A stretch of DNA of 64,000 bases, from positions 310,001 to 374,000 of the forward strand of contig NZ_SRUZ01000007.1 in the NCBI RefSeq assembly GCF_004791165.1, in the 5' to 3' direction. Shown in pieces: positions 52,818-61,146 of the stretch. A program made the position numbers and the translations under genes. Below the pieces are notes generated by a model. It did no database searches and had not been told where the DNA came from. It worked only from the letters and a program-made list of their open reading frames with translations. Position 1 is the first letter of the stretch. Every line of letters starts with the position of its first letter. This DNA is from Mesorhizobium sp. M8A.F.Ca.ET.218.01.1.1. Its GTDB lineage: Bacteria > Pseudomonadota > Alphaproteobacteria > Rhizobiales > Rhizobiaceae.

Positions 52818-53540
52818 CTATGCCGCGAACCGTAGGCCGCCGTCGCAGGTCAGCACCTGGCCGGTCATGAAGCTGTTGGAAACGAGGAAGGCGATCGCCG
52901 ATGCGACGTCCTCGGCGCGACCGATGCGGCCGACCGGCGTTTTCCCCGCATATTCGGCAAAGACTGCTTGCCGCTGCTCCTCCGGCAGAAAGTCCCACCA
53001 CGGCGTGTCGATGACGCCGGGCGCCACGACGTTGACGCGCAGCGGCTTCAACTCCACCGCCAGGATCGGCGCCACGGTCAGCAGCATGCCATTGATGGCG
53101 CCGATGCCGGCGACGCCGGGCATCGCGACCTGAGCCGACACCGCCGAAATGAAGGTGACCGATCCCGATTTGTTCAGCGTCGGCAAGGCGGCCTGCAGGC
53201 AGGACAGTTGCGGCCGCACCTTTTCGTCGACGCCGCGGGCGATGTCGGCGAGATCGAGCGTCTCGAACGGTCCGAGGCCCTTGCCGCCGCTCGCCGCCAG
53301 AACGAGGTGGTCGAACGGACCGAGCCGATCGAAGAACTGGCGCACCTCATCGGGCTTCGACGCGTCGAAGGCGGCCTTGTCGGCTGCGCCACCAAGGCTT
53401 TTCCAGGCGCTGACGAGCTTGTCCTGGTTGCGCCCGGTGATGGTGACCTTCATGCCCGGGCCGAGCAGTTTGCGCGCTGTCGCCAGGCCGATGCCGGACG
53501 AGCCGCCGATGATGACTGTGTGTTCGGTTGTGACGGTCAT
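52818..53540 (-). CDS. SDR-family protein with replaced catalytic residues
   Basis: This 240-residue short-chain dehydrogenase-like protein has an intact nucleotide motif, GGSSGIGLATARKLLG, and the usual NNAG-like turn (LVLAASGGKG). Aligned on the standard catalytic block, FISAVSAQVAMPGVAGIGAI reads Ala for the catalytic Ser, Ile for Tyr and Asn for Lys. The enzyme may bind NAD(P) but lack normal oxidoreductase chemistry. It overlaps the end of the upstream SDR gene by four bases, so the two are coupled. Start: ATG at 53540. Confidence 0.85.
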   Translation of the reverse strand: MTVTTEHTVIIGGSSGIGLATARKLLGPGMKVTITGRNQDKLVSAWKSLGGAADKAAFDASKPDEVRQFFDRLGPFDHLVLAASGGKGLGPFETLDLADIARGVDEKVRPQLSCLQAALPTLNKSGSVTFISAVSAQVAMPGVAGIGAINGMLLTVAPILAVELKPLRVNVVAPGVIDTPWWDFLPEEQRQAVFAEYAGKTPVGRIGRAEDVASAIAFLVSNSFMTGQVLTCDGGLRFAA

Positions 53541-54376
53541 GACGGTTCTTCCTTCGATTTTGGCGAAGCCAGCCCGACGAGGTCGAGGCTCAGGCTTCGC
53601 AATTGCTGTCTTGCCCTGGCATCGTAAGCCTGGGCGTCGGCGCGGGATTCGCGCAGTCCGTCGAAATAGAGGCCGCTGCGGCCTTCGAGCTTTTGCGCGG
53701 TGGCGAGGTTCAAGATGGCGTCGGCGCCGGTTTCGACCGAACTCCATGGCTTCACCCCCGCCTGACGGACCATGGTGGTGTTCATGTAGCTCGCCGGATG
53801 CAGCGCGTTGACGGTGACGCCGCTGCCTTTCAACTGCTCGGCCAGATCCATGGTGAACAGGATCTGCGCCAGCTTGCTCTGGCAGTAGGCGCGCACGCCG
53901 CTATAGCCGTGGGTCAGCATGACGTCGTTGAAGTCGATCGCCTGCTGGCCGGCGGACGCCACATTGACGATGCGCGCCGGGGCACTTGCCCTGAGCAGCG
54001 GCAGCAGCTCCGAGGTCAGCAGGAAGCCGGCGAGATAGTTGACGGCAAAGCGAAGTTCGTGGCCGTCGGCGCTCGTCTGTCGCTTGTCGCCAGCCGTGCC
54101 GACGCCGGCATTGTTGATGAGGACGTCGAGGCGGCTCGTCCTGGCGCGCACGGCCTCGGCGAGGCGCCTTACCTCCGCCAGCGACGCGAGATCGGCCGCG
54201 AGAAACTCGGCCTTGCCGCCGGCGGCTTCGATCTCGGCGATAACGGCTTTGCCGCGTGTGGCATCGCGGCCATGCACCAGTACCCGTGCGCCGGAGGCGC
54301 CCAGCCATTGCGCCACGACCCGGCCGACGCCGTCGGTCGATCCGGTGATGAGAATGGTCTTGTCTTTCAATTCCAT
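53537..54376 (-). CDS. Short-chain dehydrogenase/reductase
   Basis: This 279-residue classical-type SDR has NAD(P) motif ILITGSTDGVGRVVAQWLG, the structural NNAG in LDVLINNAGVG, and catalytic YCQSK (Tyr and Lys) after NVASAGQQ. The long C-terminus and LNLATAQKLEGRSGLYFDG resemble the retinol dehydrogenase/protochlorophyllide reductase-like branch. It is divergent from an XRE regulator (54480) that probably controls it. The ATG at 54376 follows GGAGGC; the frame upstream is not coding. Confidence 0.88.
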   Translation of the reverse strand: MELKDKTILITGSTDGVGRVVAQWLGASGARVLVHGRDATRGKAVIAEIEAAGGKAEFLAADLASLAEVRRLAEAVRARTSRLDVLINNAGVGTAGDKRQTSADGHELRFAVNYLAGFLLTSELLPLLRASAPARIVNVASAGQQAIDFNDVMLTHGYSGVRAYCQSKLAQILFTMDLAEQLKGSGVTVNALHPASYMNTTMVRQAGVKPWSSVETGADAILNLATAQKLEGRSGLYFDGLRESRADAQAYDARARQQLRSLSLDLVGLASPKSKEEPS

Positions 54377-54479
54377 GTTCAGAGCCTCCTGTTGCTGCTC
54401 CGAACGCAAGATGGGACGCTTCGCCCACGGCAAACAGTTCAAACTTTATCCTGGTATCAATACTGCTATAATAGCCGGT

Positions 54480-55367
54480 ATGAACGCTTCCATCTCTGCT
54501 GCCCCCACCCAATCAGCCGACGAGAGCCGCCGGCGCGAACTCGGCGCCTTCCTGCGTTCGCGCCGGGAAAGGCTGACGCCGTTGGCCACCGGCATCGCAA
54601 CAGGTCCGCGACGGCGCACGCCGGGTCTGCGGCGCGAGGAAGTTGCGATGATCGCCGGTGTCGGCACTACCTGGTACACCTGGCTCGAACAGGGCAGGGA
54701 CGTGCGGCCCTCGGTCGAAGTGCTCTCGGCGCTCTGCGAGGCGTTGCGCCTCGACGCCGTCGAGAAGCGGCATCTGTTCATTCTCGCCGGCCGCCAGCAG
54801 CCGGAACGTCGTGTGGCGGCGCCCGAGAAGGTGGACGCTACGCTGTTGCATATGCTGCAAAGCCTCGTCCTGCAGCCGGCCCAAGTGGTCGGCCGGCGCT
54901 GGGATGTGCTTGCCTGGAACCCGGCCGCGGCGGCTGTGTTCGGCGACTATGGCCTGCTGGAGGGCGACAGCAGAAACATCGTCCACATGGTGTTCACCAA
55001 TCCGCACCATCGCCGCCTGCTGGTCGACTGGGAAGAACTCGCCCGTGTGGTGCTCGCCTCGTTTCGTGCCGAAAGCGCCAAATATGTCGGCGATCCCGAT
55101 TTCGACAGGCTGATCGCCCTGATGATGAGTTCAAGTCCCGAGTTCCGTGACTGGTGGCCGCGGCGCGACGTGGCGCGCAGGCTGACCGGCGTGAAGCACG
55201 TTCGGCATCCCAAGGCCGGCTTGATGGCTTTCGAGCATATGAGCCTGTCGATCGACGACGGCTCGGACATGCGGCTGATCGTCTATACACCGCTTGCCGA
55301 GCAGAACTCGGTCGCCAAGCTGCAACAATTGCTCGACGCGATGCCGGCCGAACGGCGCAGCGCGTGA
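54480..55367 (+). CDS. XRE-family regulator with MmyB-like ligand-binding domain
   Basis: This 295-residue protein has an N-terminal helix-turn-helix (LRREEVAMIAGVGTTWYTWL, about residues 50-70) with the family's ELGAFLRSRRERL leader. A MmyB-like PAS-type domain follows (GRRWDVLAWNPAAAAVFGDY, then IVHMVFTNPHHRRLLVDWEE) and the C-terminal LIVYTPLAEQNSVAKLQQLL. Rhizobial and actinobacterial members commonly regulate an adjacent divergent SDR. The spacer (54377-54479) contains GTAT-CA-ATAC at 54454-54463, a candidate site. Confidence 0.9.
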   Translation: MNASISAAPTQSADESRRRELGAFLRSRRERLTPLATGIATGPRRRTPGLRREEVAMIAGVGTTWYTWLEQGRDVRPSVEVLSALCEALRLDAVEKRHLFILAGRQQPERRVAAPEKVDATLLHMLQSLVLQPAQVVGRRWDVLAWNPAAAAVFGDYGLLEGDSRNIVHMVFTNPHHRRLLVDWEELARVVLASFRAESAKYVGDPDFDRLIALMMSSSPEFRDWWPRRDVARRLTGVKHVRHPKAGLMAFEHMSLSIDDGSDMRLIVYTPLAEQNSVAKLQQLLDAMPAERRSA

Positions 55368-55383
55368 GGCCTTGTGGAATTGG

Positions 55384-56037
55384 TCAGCCCTTCGGCTTCA
55401 GCCCATCGAGGAACAATTGCTCAAGGAAGCGGGCGGCATCCTCGAATCGGCCGTCGCCGCCGCGGTTCGGGCCGAGCACGGCGCGGACCTGGACGTCGAA
55501 ATCGGCATAGTGCTGGGTGGTCGCCCAGATCGAGAAGATCAGGTGCCAGGGATCGGTCCTCGCGATCTTTCCGGCGCGCATCCAGCCCTTGATGACCGCT
55601 GCTTTCTCGTCGACCAGCGTCTTCAGTTCGCCCGCCAGCAGCGGCATGATGCGCGGTGCCCCCTGCAGGATCTCGTTGGCGAACAGCCGGCTCTCGCGCG
55701 GAAAGTCGCGCGCCATTTCCAGCTTGCGCCTGATGTAGCTCCTGAGCTCGGTCATCGGATCGCCGATATCATCGAGTTCCCTCAGCGGCGCCAGCCAGGT
55801 TTCGAGCAGCCGTTCCATCAACGTCTCGTGAATGTCTTCCTTGCGGCGGAAATAGTAGAGCAGGTTCGGCTTCGACATGCCGGCGGCTTCGGCGATCTGG
55901 TCGATGGTTGAGCCGCGGAAGCCGTTGGTGGAGAACACTTCGAGTGCGGCCTCCAGGATCAGTTCGCGCTTTTCCTGCTGGATGCGGGTGCGGCGAGGGG
56001 CTTGCGTGCTGATGGTCACCGTTGCGGACCCTCGCAT
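55384..56037 (-). CDS. rutR: RutR-like TetR-family regulator of pyrimidine catabolism
   Basis: This 217-residue protein has a TetR helix-turn-helix (STIDQIAEAAGMSKPNLLYY, about residues 42-61). The RutR/YcdC C-terminal domain is unusually well conserved: LETWLAPLRELDDIGDPMTE, YIRRKLEMARDFPRESRLFA and HLIFSIWATTQHYADFDVQV match E. coli RutR landmarks. E. coli RutR binds uracil/thymine and releases TTGACCA-n2-TGGTCAA sites. It is divergent from the aminotransferase gene, with a candidate site at 56152-56167 between them. Confidence 0.9.
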   Translation of the reverse strand: MRGSATVTISTQAPRRTRIQQEKRELILEAALEVFSTNGFRGSTIDQIAEAAGMSKPNLLYYFRRKEDIHETLMERLLETWLAPLRELDDIGDPMTELRSYIRRKLEMARDFPRESRLFANEILQGAPRIMPLLAGELKTLVDEKAAVIKGWMRAGKIARTDPWHLIFSIWATTQHYADFDVQVRAVLGPNRGGDGRFEDAARFLEQLFLDGLKPKG

Positions 56038-56047
56038 TGACGGTCAT

Positions 56048-56068
56048 CTGGACCAATTCTCTGGACCA
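56048..56068. promoter_or_regulatory. Direct repeat CTGGACCA near the rutR start
   Basis: CTGGACCA occurs at 56048-56055 and 56061-56068, 13 bases apart, just upstream of the rutR start codon. Each resembles a RutR half-site (TTGACCA) with one change. It could contribute to autoregulation but is weaker evidence than the palindrome at 56152. Confidence 0.35.
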
Positions 56069-56151
56069 GTTTTTCCCTAGCCTGTGGAACGCACTTCAGG
56101 AGCCGCATTTCCGCTAGTAATCCTTGACCGCCGACAGGGCGGTGCTAACGT

Positions 56152-56167
56152 TTGTCCAATCGGTCAA
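56152..56167. promoter_or_regulatory. Putative RutR operator between rutR and the aminotransferase gene
   Basis: TTGTCCA-AT-CGGTCAA matches TTGACCA-n2-TGGTCAA at 12 of 14 specified positions and is nearly palindromic. It is 77 bases before the aminotransferase start and about 115 bases from the rutR start, well placed to control both divergent genes. Confidence 0.7.
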
Positions 56168-56244
56168 AATTTGCGTAGCATGAAAGCACGGCAAAGACCA
56201 AGCGTTGGACGCACCGAAACAGGTTACAAGGGGAAGTCTTGGTC

Positions 56245-57573
56245 ATGTCCAACCGGCTGAAAGTCACGCCGAACGATCTCAGCGCATTCTGGATGCCGTT
56301 CACGGCAAACCGGCAGTTCAAGCAGGCGCCGCGCATGTTCGTGTCCGCCAAGGACATGCACTATACCACCAGCGACGGCCGCAAGGTGCTGGACGGCACC
56401 GCCGGCCTGTGGTGCGTCAACGCTGGCCACTGCCGCCCGAAGATCACCGAGGCGATCCAGCACCAGGCCGCCGAACTCGACTACGCACCGGCCTTCCAGA
56501 TGGGCCATCCGATCGTGTTCGAACTGGCGAACCGCCTGGTCGACATCGCGCCCAAGGGCATGGACCATGTGTTCTTCACCAATTCCGGTTCGGAATCGGT
56601 CGAGACTGCTCTGAAGATGGCGATCGCCTATCACCGCGTGAAGGGTGAGGGCTCGCGCACCCGGCTCATCGGCCGCGAGCGCGGCTATCACGGCGTCAAT
56701 TTCGGCGGCATCTCGGTCGGCGGCATCGTCACCAACCGCAAGATGTTCGGCACGCTGCTGGGCGGCGTCGACCATATGCCCCACACCCACCTTCCGGAGA
56801 AGAACGCCTTCTCCAAGGGCGTGCCGGAGCATGGCGCGGAGCTCGCCAACGAGCTGGAGCGCATCGTCGCCCTGCATGACGCCTCGACCATTGCCGCCGT
56901 CATCGTCGAGCCGGTCGCCGGGTCAACGGGCGTCATCCTGCCGCCGAAGGGCTATCTCGAGAAGCTGCGCGAGATCTGCACCAAGCACGGCATCCTGTTG
57001 ATCTTCGATGAGGTCATCACCGGTTTCGGCCGCCTCGGCGCGCCGTTCGCCGCCGATTATTTCGGCGTCACGCCCGACATCATGACCACCGCCAAGGGTG
57101 TCTCCAACGGCGTCATCCCGATGGGCGCGGTGTTCGTGAAGAAGGAAATCCACGACGCCTTCATGACCGGCCCCGAGCACATGATCGAGTTCTTCCACGG
57201 CTATACCTATTCGGGCAATCCGATCGCCTGCGCTGCCGCACTCGGCACGCTCGACACCTACAAGGAAGAAGGACTGCTCACCCGCGGCGAGGAACTGGCG
57301 CCCTATTGGGAAGATGCGCTGCATTCGTTGAAGGGCGAGCCGCATGTCATCGACATCAGGAACATCGGCCTGATCGGCGCGATCGAGCTGGCACCGATCG
57401 CCGGCAGTCCGACCAAGCGGGCCTTCTCCGCCTTCGTCAAGGCCTTCGAGCGCGGCGCGCTGATCCGCACCACCGGCGACATCATCGCACTGTCGCCGCC
57501 GCTGATCATCACCAAGGGCCAGATCAACGAACTGATCGACCATGTGCGGGATGTATTGAGGTCGATCGATTGA
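56245..57573 (+). CDS. Omega-amino acid--pyruvate aminotransferase (beta-alanine aminotransferase)
   Basis: This 442-residue class III PLP aminotransferase has PLP-site motifs HVFFTNSGSESVETALKMA, RGYHGVNFGG, LIFDEVITGFGRLG and TTAKGVSNGVIPMGAV, where the Lys forms the Schiff base. Strong similarity to the beta-alanine/omega-amino acid:pyruvate group is seen at the N-terminus (LSAFWMPFTANRQFK). It converts beta-alanine, the product of the next enzymes, to malonate semialdehyde. The ATG at 56245 with AGGGGAAG upstream is used. Confidence 0.92.
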   Translation: MSNRLKVTPNDLSAFWMPFTANRQFKQAPRMFVSAKDMHYTTSDGRKVLDGTAGLWCVNAGHCRPKITEAIQHQAAELDYAPAFQMGHPIVFELANRLVDIAPKGMDHVFFTNSGSESVETALKMAIAYHRVKGEGSRTRLIGRERGYHGVNFGGISVGGIVTNRKMFGTLLGGVDHMPHTHLPEKNAFSKGVPEHGAELANELERIVALHDASTIAAVIVEPVAGSTGVILPPKGYLEKLREICTKHGILLIFDEVITGFGRLGAPFAADYFGVTPDIMTTAKGVSNGVIPMGAVFVKKEIHDAFMTGPEHMIEFFHGYTYSGNPIACAAALGTLDTYKEEGLLTRGEELAPYWEDALHSLKGEPHVIDIRNIGLIGAIELAPIAGSPTKRAFSAFVKAFERGALIRTTGDIIALSPPLIITKGQINELIDHVRDVLRSID

Positions 57574-57587
57574 AGATCTGGGCGCGG

Positions 57588-57951
57588 ATATCCCTCCCCC
57601 TCGAGGCGAGGGTGGCCGCGAAGCGGTCGGGTGGGGTCGGTGCGACCGGGCGCCGACCTGATCTTTTGCCGCGAGGCCGCCGTTGATGCCCCGGACTCGC
57701 GTGAGTTTCGAAATGCGCCAGAAGGCGCGCGCGGATGGCGATCTGCACGAACACGAAAAGGGCAAACGGCACGACGCCGTTCGCGATGCTTATCTGCGTT
57801 CGCTCGGGTTCGATATCTTTCGCGTTGACGAGCCCGATGTCATAAACAGCGCCTGGCATGTCGCGCAGGCGGTCAAGGGGAAGGTCGAGCTTATGTCAGG
57901 CGACCCCACCCGACCGCTTCGCGGCTACCCTCCCCTCGAGGGGGAGGGGGA
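57588..57951. repeat. Palindromic repeat element 4, enclosing a DUF559 remnant
   Basis: Arms at 57588-57640 and 57897-57951 are about 50-base near-perfect inverted copies; shared parts include CCGCGAAGCGGTCGGGTGGG and CCCTCCCCCTCGAGG. They flank a small frame related to DUF559 nuclease-like proteins. The element lies between the aminotransferase gene and the carbamoyl-beta-alanine amidohydrolase gene, inside the pyrimidine operon. Confidence 0.85.
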
Positions 57952-57976
57952 CGCCGCGCAATTGGAGAGGTTTTGA
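57686..57976 (+). pseudogene. DUF559-domain (very-short-patch-repair-like nuclease fold) remnant
   Basis: This 96-codon frame's middle part (DGDLHEHEKGKRHDAVRDAY, then LRSLGFDIFRV) matches the C-terminal half of DUF559 proteins, in which the GxH and the R-D...G-F-x-V-x-R-F segments are conserved. The N-terminal half, with the rest of the nuclease-like core, is missing. The last 25 codons are read from the right arm of the inverted repeat (DPTRPLRGYPPLEGEGDAA) and are not original coding sequence. I call it a 5'-truncated remnant. Its stop touches the next start (TGAATG), but that is probably accidental. Confidence 0.6.
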
Positions 57977-59227
57977 ATGGCCGCACCCGGCGAAAATCTG
58001 CGAATCAATTCAGACCGTTTGTGGGATTCGCTGATGGAGATGGCGAAGATCGGCCCCGGCATTGCCGGCGGCAACAATCGCCAGACCGTGACCGACGAGG
58101 ACGGCGAGGGCCGGCATCTGTTCAAGCGCTGGTGCGATGCGGCCGGGCTCGAAATGGGCGTCGACGAAATGGGCACCATGTTTGCCCGCCGCGAAGGCAC
58201 CGACCCCAGCCTGCCGCCGGTCTATGTCGGCAGCCATCTCGATACGCAGCCGACCGGAGGCAAATATGATGGCGTGCTCGGTGTGCTCGGCGGCCTGGAG
58301 ATCGTGCGCTCGCTCAACGATCTCGGCATCAAGACGAAACATCCGATCGTCGTCACCAACTGGACCAACGAGGAAGGCGCGCGCTTCGCGCCGGCGATGA
58401 TGGCCTCCGGTGTGTTCGCCGGCGTGCTCGACCAGGCCGACGTCTACGAGCACACGGACAAGAACGGCAAGAAATTCGGCGAGGAACTGGAGCGCATCGG
58501 CTGGAAGGGCACCGAAAAGGTCGGCGACCGCAAGATCCACGCCTTCTTCGAACTGCATATCGAACAGGGCCCGATCCTCGAGGACGAAGACATCGACATC
58601 GGCGTCGTCACCCACGGCCAAGGCCTGAAATGGCTGCAGGTGACGCTGACCGGCAAGGAGGCGCATACCGGCTCGACCCCGATGCCCAAGCGCCGCAACG
58701 CCGGGCTCGGCATGGCGCGCGTGATCGAGCTGGTGCACGAGATCGCCATGGACTACCAGCCCGACGCGGTCGGCGCTGTCGGGCACATGGAAGTCTATCC
58801 GAACTCGCGCAACATCATCGCCGGTCGCACCATCTTCACCATCGACATTCGTTCGCCCGAAAAGGAAGTGCTCGATGCCATGGATGGCCGCATCCGCGAA
58901 GGCATCGACACGATCTGCGACGCGCTGGATATCAAATACGAGATCGAGCAGGTCGGCCACTTCGATCCGGTCACCTTCGACAAGGACTGCGTCAAGGCAA
59001 TCCGCGATGCCGCCGATCGGCTCGGTTACACGCACCGCAACATCGTCTCCGGTGCCGGCCACGATGCGTGCTGGATCAACCGCGTGGCGCCGACCGCCAT
59101 GGTGATGTGCCCTTGCGTCGACGGGTTGTCGCACAACGAGGCCGAGGAGATCACCAAGGAATGGGCATCGGCCGGCGCCGATGTGCTGTTCCACGCGGTG
59201 GTGGAGACGGCCGTCATCGTGGAGTGA
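57977..59227 (+). CDS. N-carbamoyl-beta-alanine amidohydrolase (Zn-dependent, M20 family)
   Basis: This 416-residue protein is the beta-ureidopropionase/hydantoinase-carbamoylase type. It has M20 metal ligands in YVGSHLDTQPTGGKYDGVLG (H and D), WTNEEGARFAPAM (the double Glu), ELHIEQGPILEDE (H) and SGAGHDACWI near the C-terminus. The lid region TGKEAHTGSTPMPKRRNAG is present. It hydrolyses N-carbamoyl-beta-alanine to beta-alanine, CO2 and ammonia, the third step of the pathway. Confidence 0.93.
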   Translation: MAAPGENLRINSDRLWDSLMEMAKIGPGIAGGNNRQTVTDEDGEGRHLFKRWCDAAGLEMGVDEMGTMFARREGTDPSLPPVYVGSHLDTQPTGGKYDGVLGVLGGLEIVRSLNDLGIKTKHPIVVTNWTNEEGARFAPAMMASGVFAGVLDQADVYEHTDKNGKKFGEELERIGWKGTEKVGDRKIHAFFELHIEQGPILEDEDIDIGVVTHGQGLKWLQVTLTGKEAHTGSTPMPKRRNAGLGMARVIELVHEIAMDYQPDAVGAVGHMEVYPNSRNIIAGRTIFTIDIRSPEKEVLDAMDGRIREGIDTICDALDIKYEIEQVGHFDPVTFDKDCVKAIRDAADRLGYTHRNIVSGAGHDACWINRVAPTAMVMCPCVDGLSHNEAEEITKEWASAGADVLFHAVVETAVIVE

Positions 59228-59291
59228 ACTAAGAGATCTACATTCGAAACGCCGCTCACCAAGAAGCGCGAAGAGAACAGGGAACAGATAA

Positions 59292-60743
59292 ATGACCAAA
59301 GTCATCAAGAACGGTACTGTCGTCACCGCCGACCGCACGTGGAAGGCCGATGTGCTGTTCAGCCACGGCAAGATCGTCGCCATCGGCTCGGACCTGCACG
59401 GCGACCATGAGTACGACGCCACCGGCTGCTATGTCATGCCGGGCGGCATCGACCCGCACACCCATCTCGAAATGCCGTTCATGGGCACCTATTCGGCCGA
59501 TGATTTCGAATCCGGCACGCGCGCGGCGCTCGCTGGCGGCACCACGATGGTGGTCGATTTCTGCCTGCCGGCGCCGCAGCAATCGCTGCTCGAAGCCTTG
59601 CAGATGTGGGACAACAAGACCTCCAAGGCCGCCTGCGACTATTCCTTCCACATGGCAATCACCTGGTGGGGCAAGCAGGTGTTCGACGAAATGGCCACGG
59701 TGGTCGACAAGGGCATCACCTCGTTCAAGCACTTCATGGCCTACAAGGGCGCGCTGATGGTCGACGACGACGAGATGTACGCGTCGTTCCAGCGCTGCGC
59801 CGATCTTGGCGCGCTGCCGCTGGTCCATGCCGAGAATGGCGATGTGGTCGCGGCGTTGTCGCAGAAGCTCCTGGCGGCCGGCAATAATGGGCCTGAGGGC
59901 CACGCCTATTCGCGTCCACCGGAAGTGGAGGGCGAGGCGACCAACCGCGCCATCATGATCGCCGACATGGCCGGCGTGCCGCTCTATGTCGTGCATGTCT
60001 CCTGCGAGCAGAGCCATGAGGCGATCCGGCGGGCGCGCCAGAAAGGCATGCGGGTGTTCGGCGAGCCGCTGATCCAGCACCTGACCCTCGATGAGAGCGA
60101 GTATTTCGACAAGGACTGGGACCATGCGGCGCGCCGGGTGATGAGCCCGCCCTTCCGCAATAAGCTACACCAGGATTCGCTGTGGGCCGGCCTGCAGGCC
60201 GGATCGCTGCAGGTGGTGGCGACCGACCATTGCGCCTTCACCACGGACCAGAAGCGTTTCGGCGTCGGCAACTTCACCAAGATCCCCAACGGCACCGGCG
60301 GGCTCGAGGACCGGCTGCCGGTGCTGTGGACCAGAGGCGTCAACACCGGACGGCTGACGATGAACGAGTTCGTCGCGGTGACCTCGACCAACATCGCCAA
60401 GATCCTCAACATGTATCCGAAGAAGGGCGCCATCGTCGAAGGCGCGGATGCCGACATCATCGTCTGGGATCCCCAGCGCAAGAAGACCATATCTTCGAAG
60501 AAGCAGCAGTCTGTCATCGACTATAATGTGTTCGAAGGCGTCGAGGTGACCGGCCTGCCGCGCTTCGTCTTCTCGCGCGGCGAACTGTCGATCGAGGAGT
60601 CGGACGTGAAGGCGAAGCCCGGCCATGGCGAGTTCGTCGGAAGGGAGCCGAACGCCGCGGTCAACCGGGCGCTGTCGACGTGGAAAGAGATCACCGCGCC
60701 GCGCAAGGTCGAGCGGACGGGCATCCCGGCGACGGGGGTTTGA
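59292..60743 (+). CDS. hydA: Dihydropyrimidinase (hydantoinase)
   Basis: This 483-residue amidohydrolase has metal-site motifs GGIDPHTHLEMPFMGT (H-x-H), SFKHFMAYKGAL (the carboxylated Lys in the family's SFKxFMAYK), LPLVHAENGD (H) and YVVHVSCEQSHEAI (H), and the late Asp in VATDHCAFTTDQK. It opens 5,6-dihydrouracil to N-carbamoyl-beta-alanine. It follows the amidohydrolase by 64 bases and completes the reductive pathway set. Confidence 0.95.
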   Translation: MTKVIKNGTVVTADRTWKADVLFSHGKIVAIGSDLHGDHEYDATGCYVMPGGIDPHTHLEMPFMGTYSADDFESGTRAALAGGTTMVVDFCLPAPQQSLLEALQMWDNKTSKAACDYSFHMAITWWGKQVFDEMATVVDKGITSFKHFMAYKGALMVDDDEMYASFQRCADLGALPLVHAENGDVVAALSQKLLAAGNNGPEGHAYSRPPEVEGEATNRAIMIADMAGVPLYVVHVSCEQSHEAIRRARQKGMRVFGEPLIQHLTLDESEYFDKDWDHAARRVMSPPFRNKLHQDSLWAGLQAGSLQVVATDHCAFTTDQKRFGVGNFTKIPNGTGGLEDRLPVLWTRGVNTGRLTMNEFVAVTSTNIAKILNMYPKKGAIVEGADADIIVWDPQRKKTISSKKQQSVIDYNVFEGVEVTGLPRFVFSRGELSIEESDVKAKPGHGEFVGREPNAAVNRALSTWKEITAPRKVERTGIPATGV

Positions 60744-60745
60744 CC

Positions 60746-61123
60746 ATGCGCGCCATTCATCTTGCCATCGCCGCCGCGGCGCTTTTGTCAGCGGGCCATG
60801 CGTCGGCAGCCGGGATCGATCTCAGCAAGCCTTATGGCGACAAGTATGGCTGCATCAACAAGAACGGTCAGGAAGTCGCCGCCGATCAGATGCTGCTTCT
60901 GACCGACAAGGAACTGATCACGGCGGCCAGCGCCTGCACCTTCACCGAGACGAAGGCGCAGGCCGATGGCTCGTTGACGATCAAGGCCGAGTGCGAAGCC
61001 GAAGGTGAGGACGGCAAGTCGCCGGCCACCTTCACCATCAAGCACAGCGCCAAGAATGCCAAGAAACTGTCTGTCGTCGACGAAGACGGCAATGTGATGG
61101 GTGAAGTCTCCCGGTGCAAATGA
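60746..61123 (+). CDS. Small secreted protein of unknown function
   Basis: This 125-residue protein has a signal peptide (MRAIHLAIAAAALLSAGHAS, cleavage near ASA-AG). The mature protein has four cysteines (YGCINKN, SACTFTE, AECEAEG and SRCK at the C-terminus), presumably two disulfides, and charged, repetitive beta-rich sequence. I recognise no family. It starts two bases after the dihydropyrimidinase stop, so it is likely co-transcribed, but a link to pyrimidines is unproven. Confidence 0.75.
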   Translation: MRAIHLAIAAAALLSAGHASAAGIDLSKPYGDKYGCINKNGQEVAADQMLLLTDKELITAASACTFTETKAQADGSLTIKAECEAEGEDGKSPATFTIKHSAKNAKKLSVVDEDGNVMGEVSRCK

Positions 61124-61146
61124 TGGCGACAACCCTCGCGTCGGTG

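Noticed and set aside
57686..57976. Intact small gene co-transcribed with the amidohydrolase (TGAATG junction)
   Set aside because: Its final quarter is repeat sequence and its N-terminal half is missing relative to DUF559 proteins, so a remnant is more likely.
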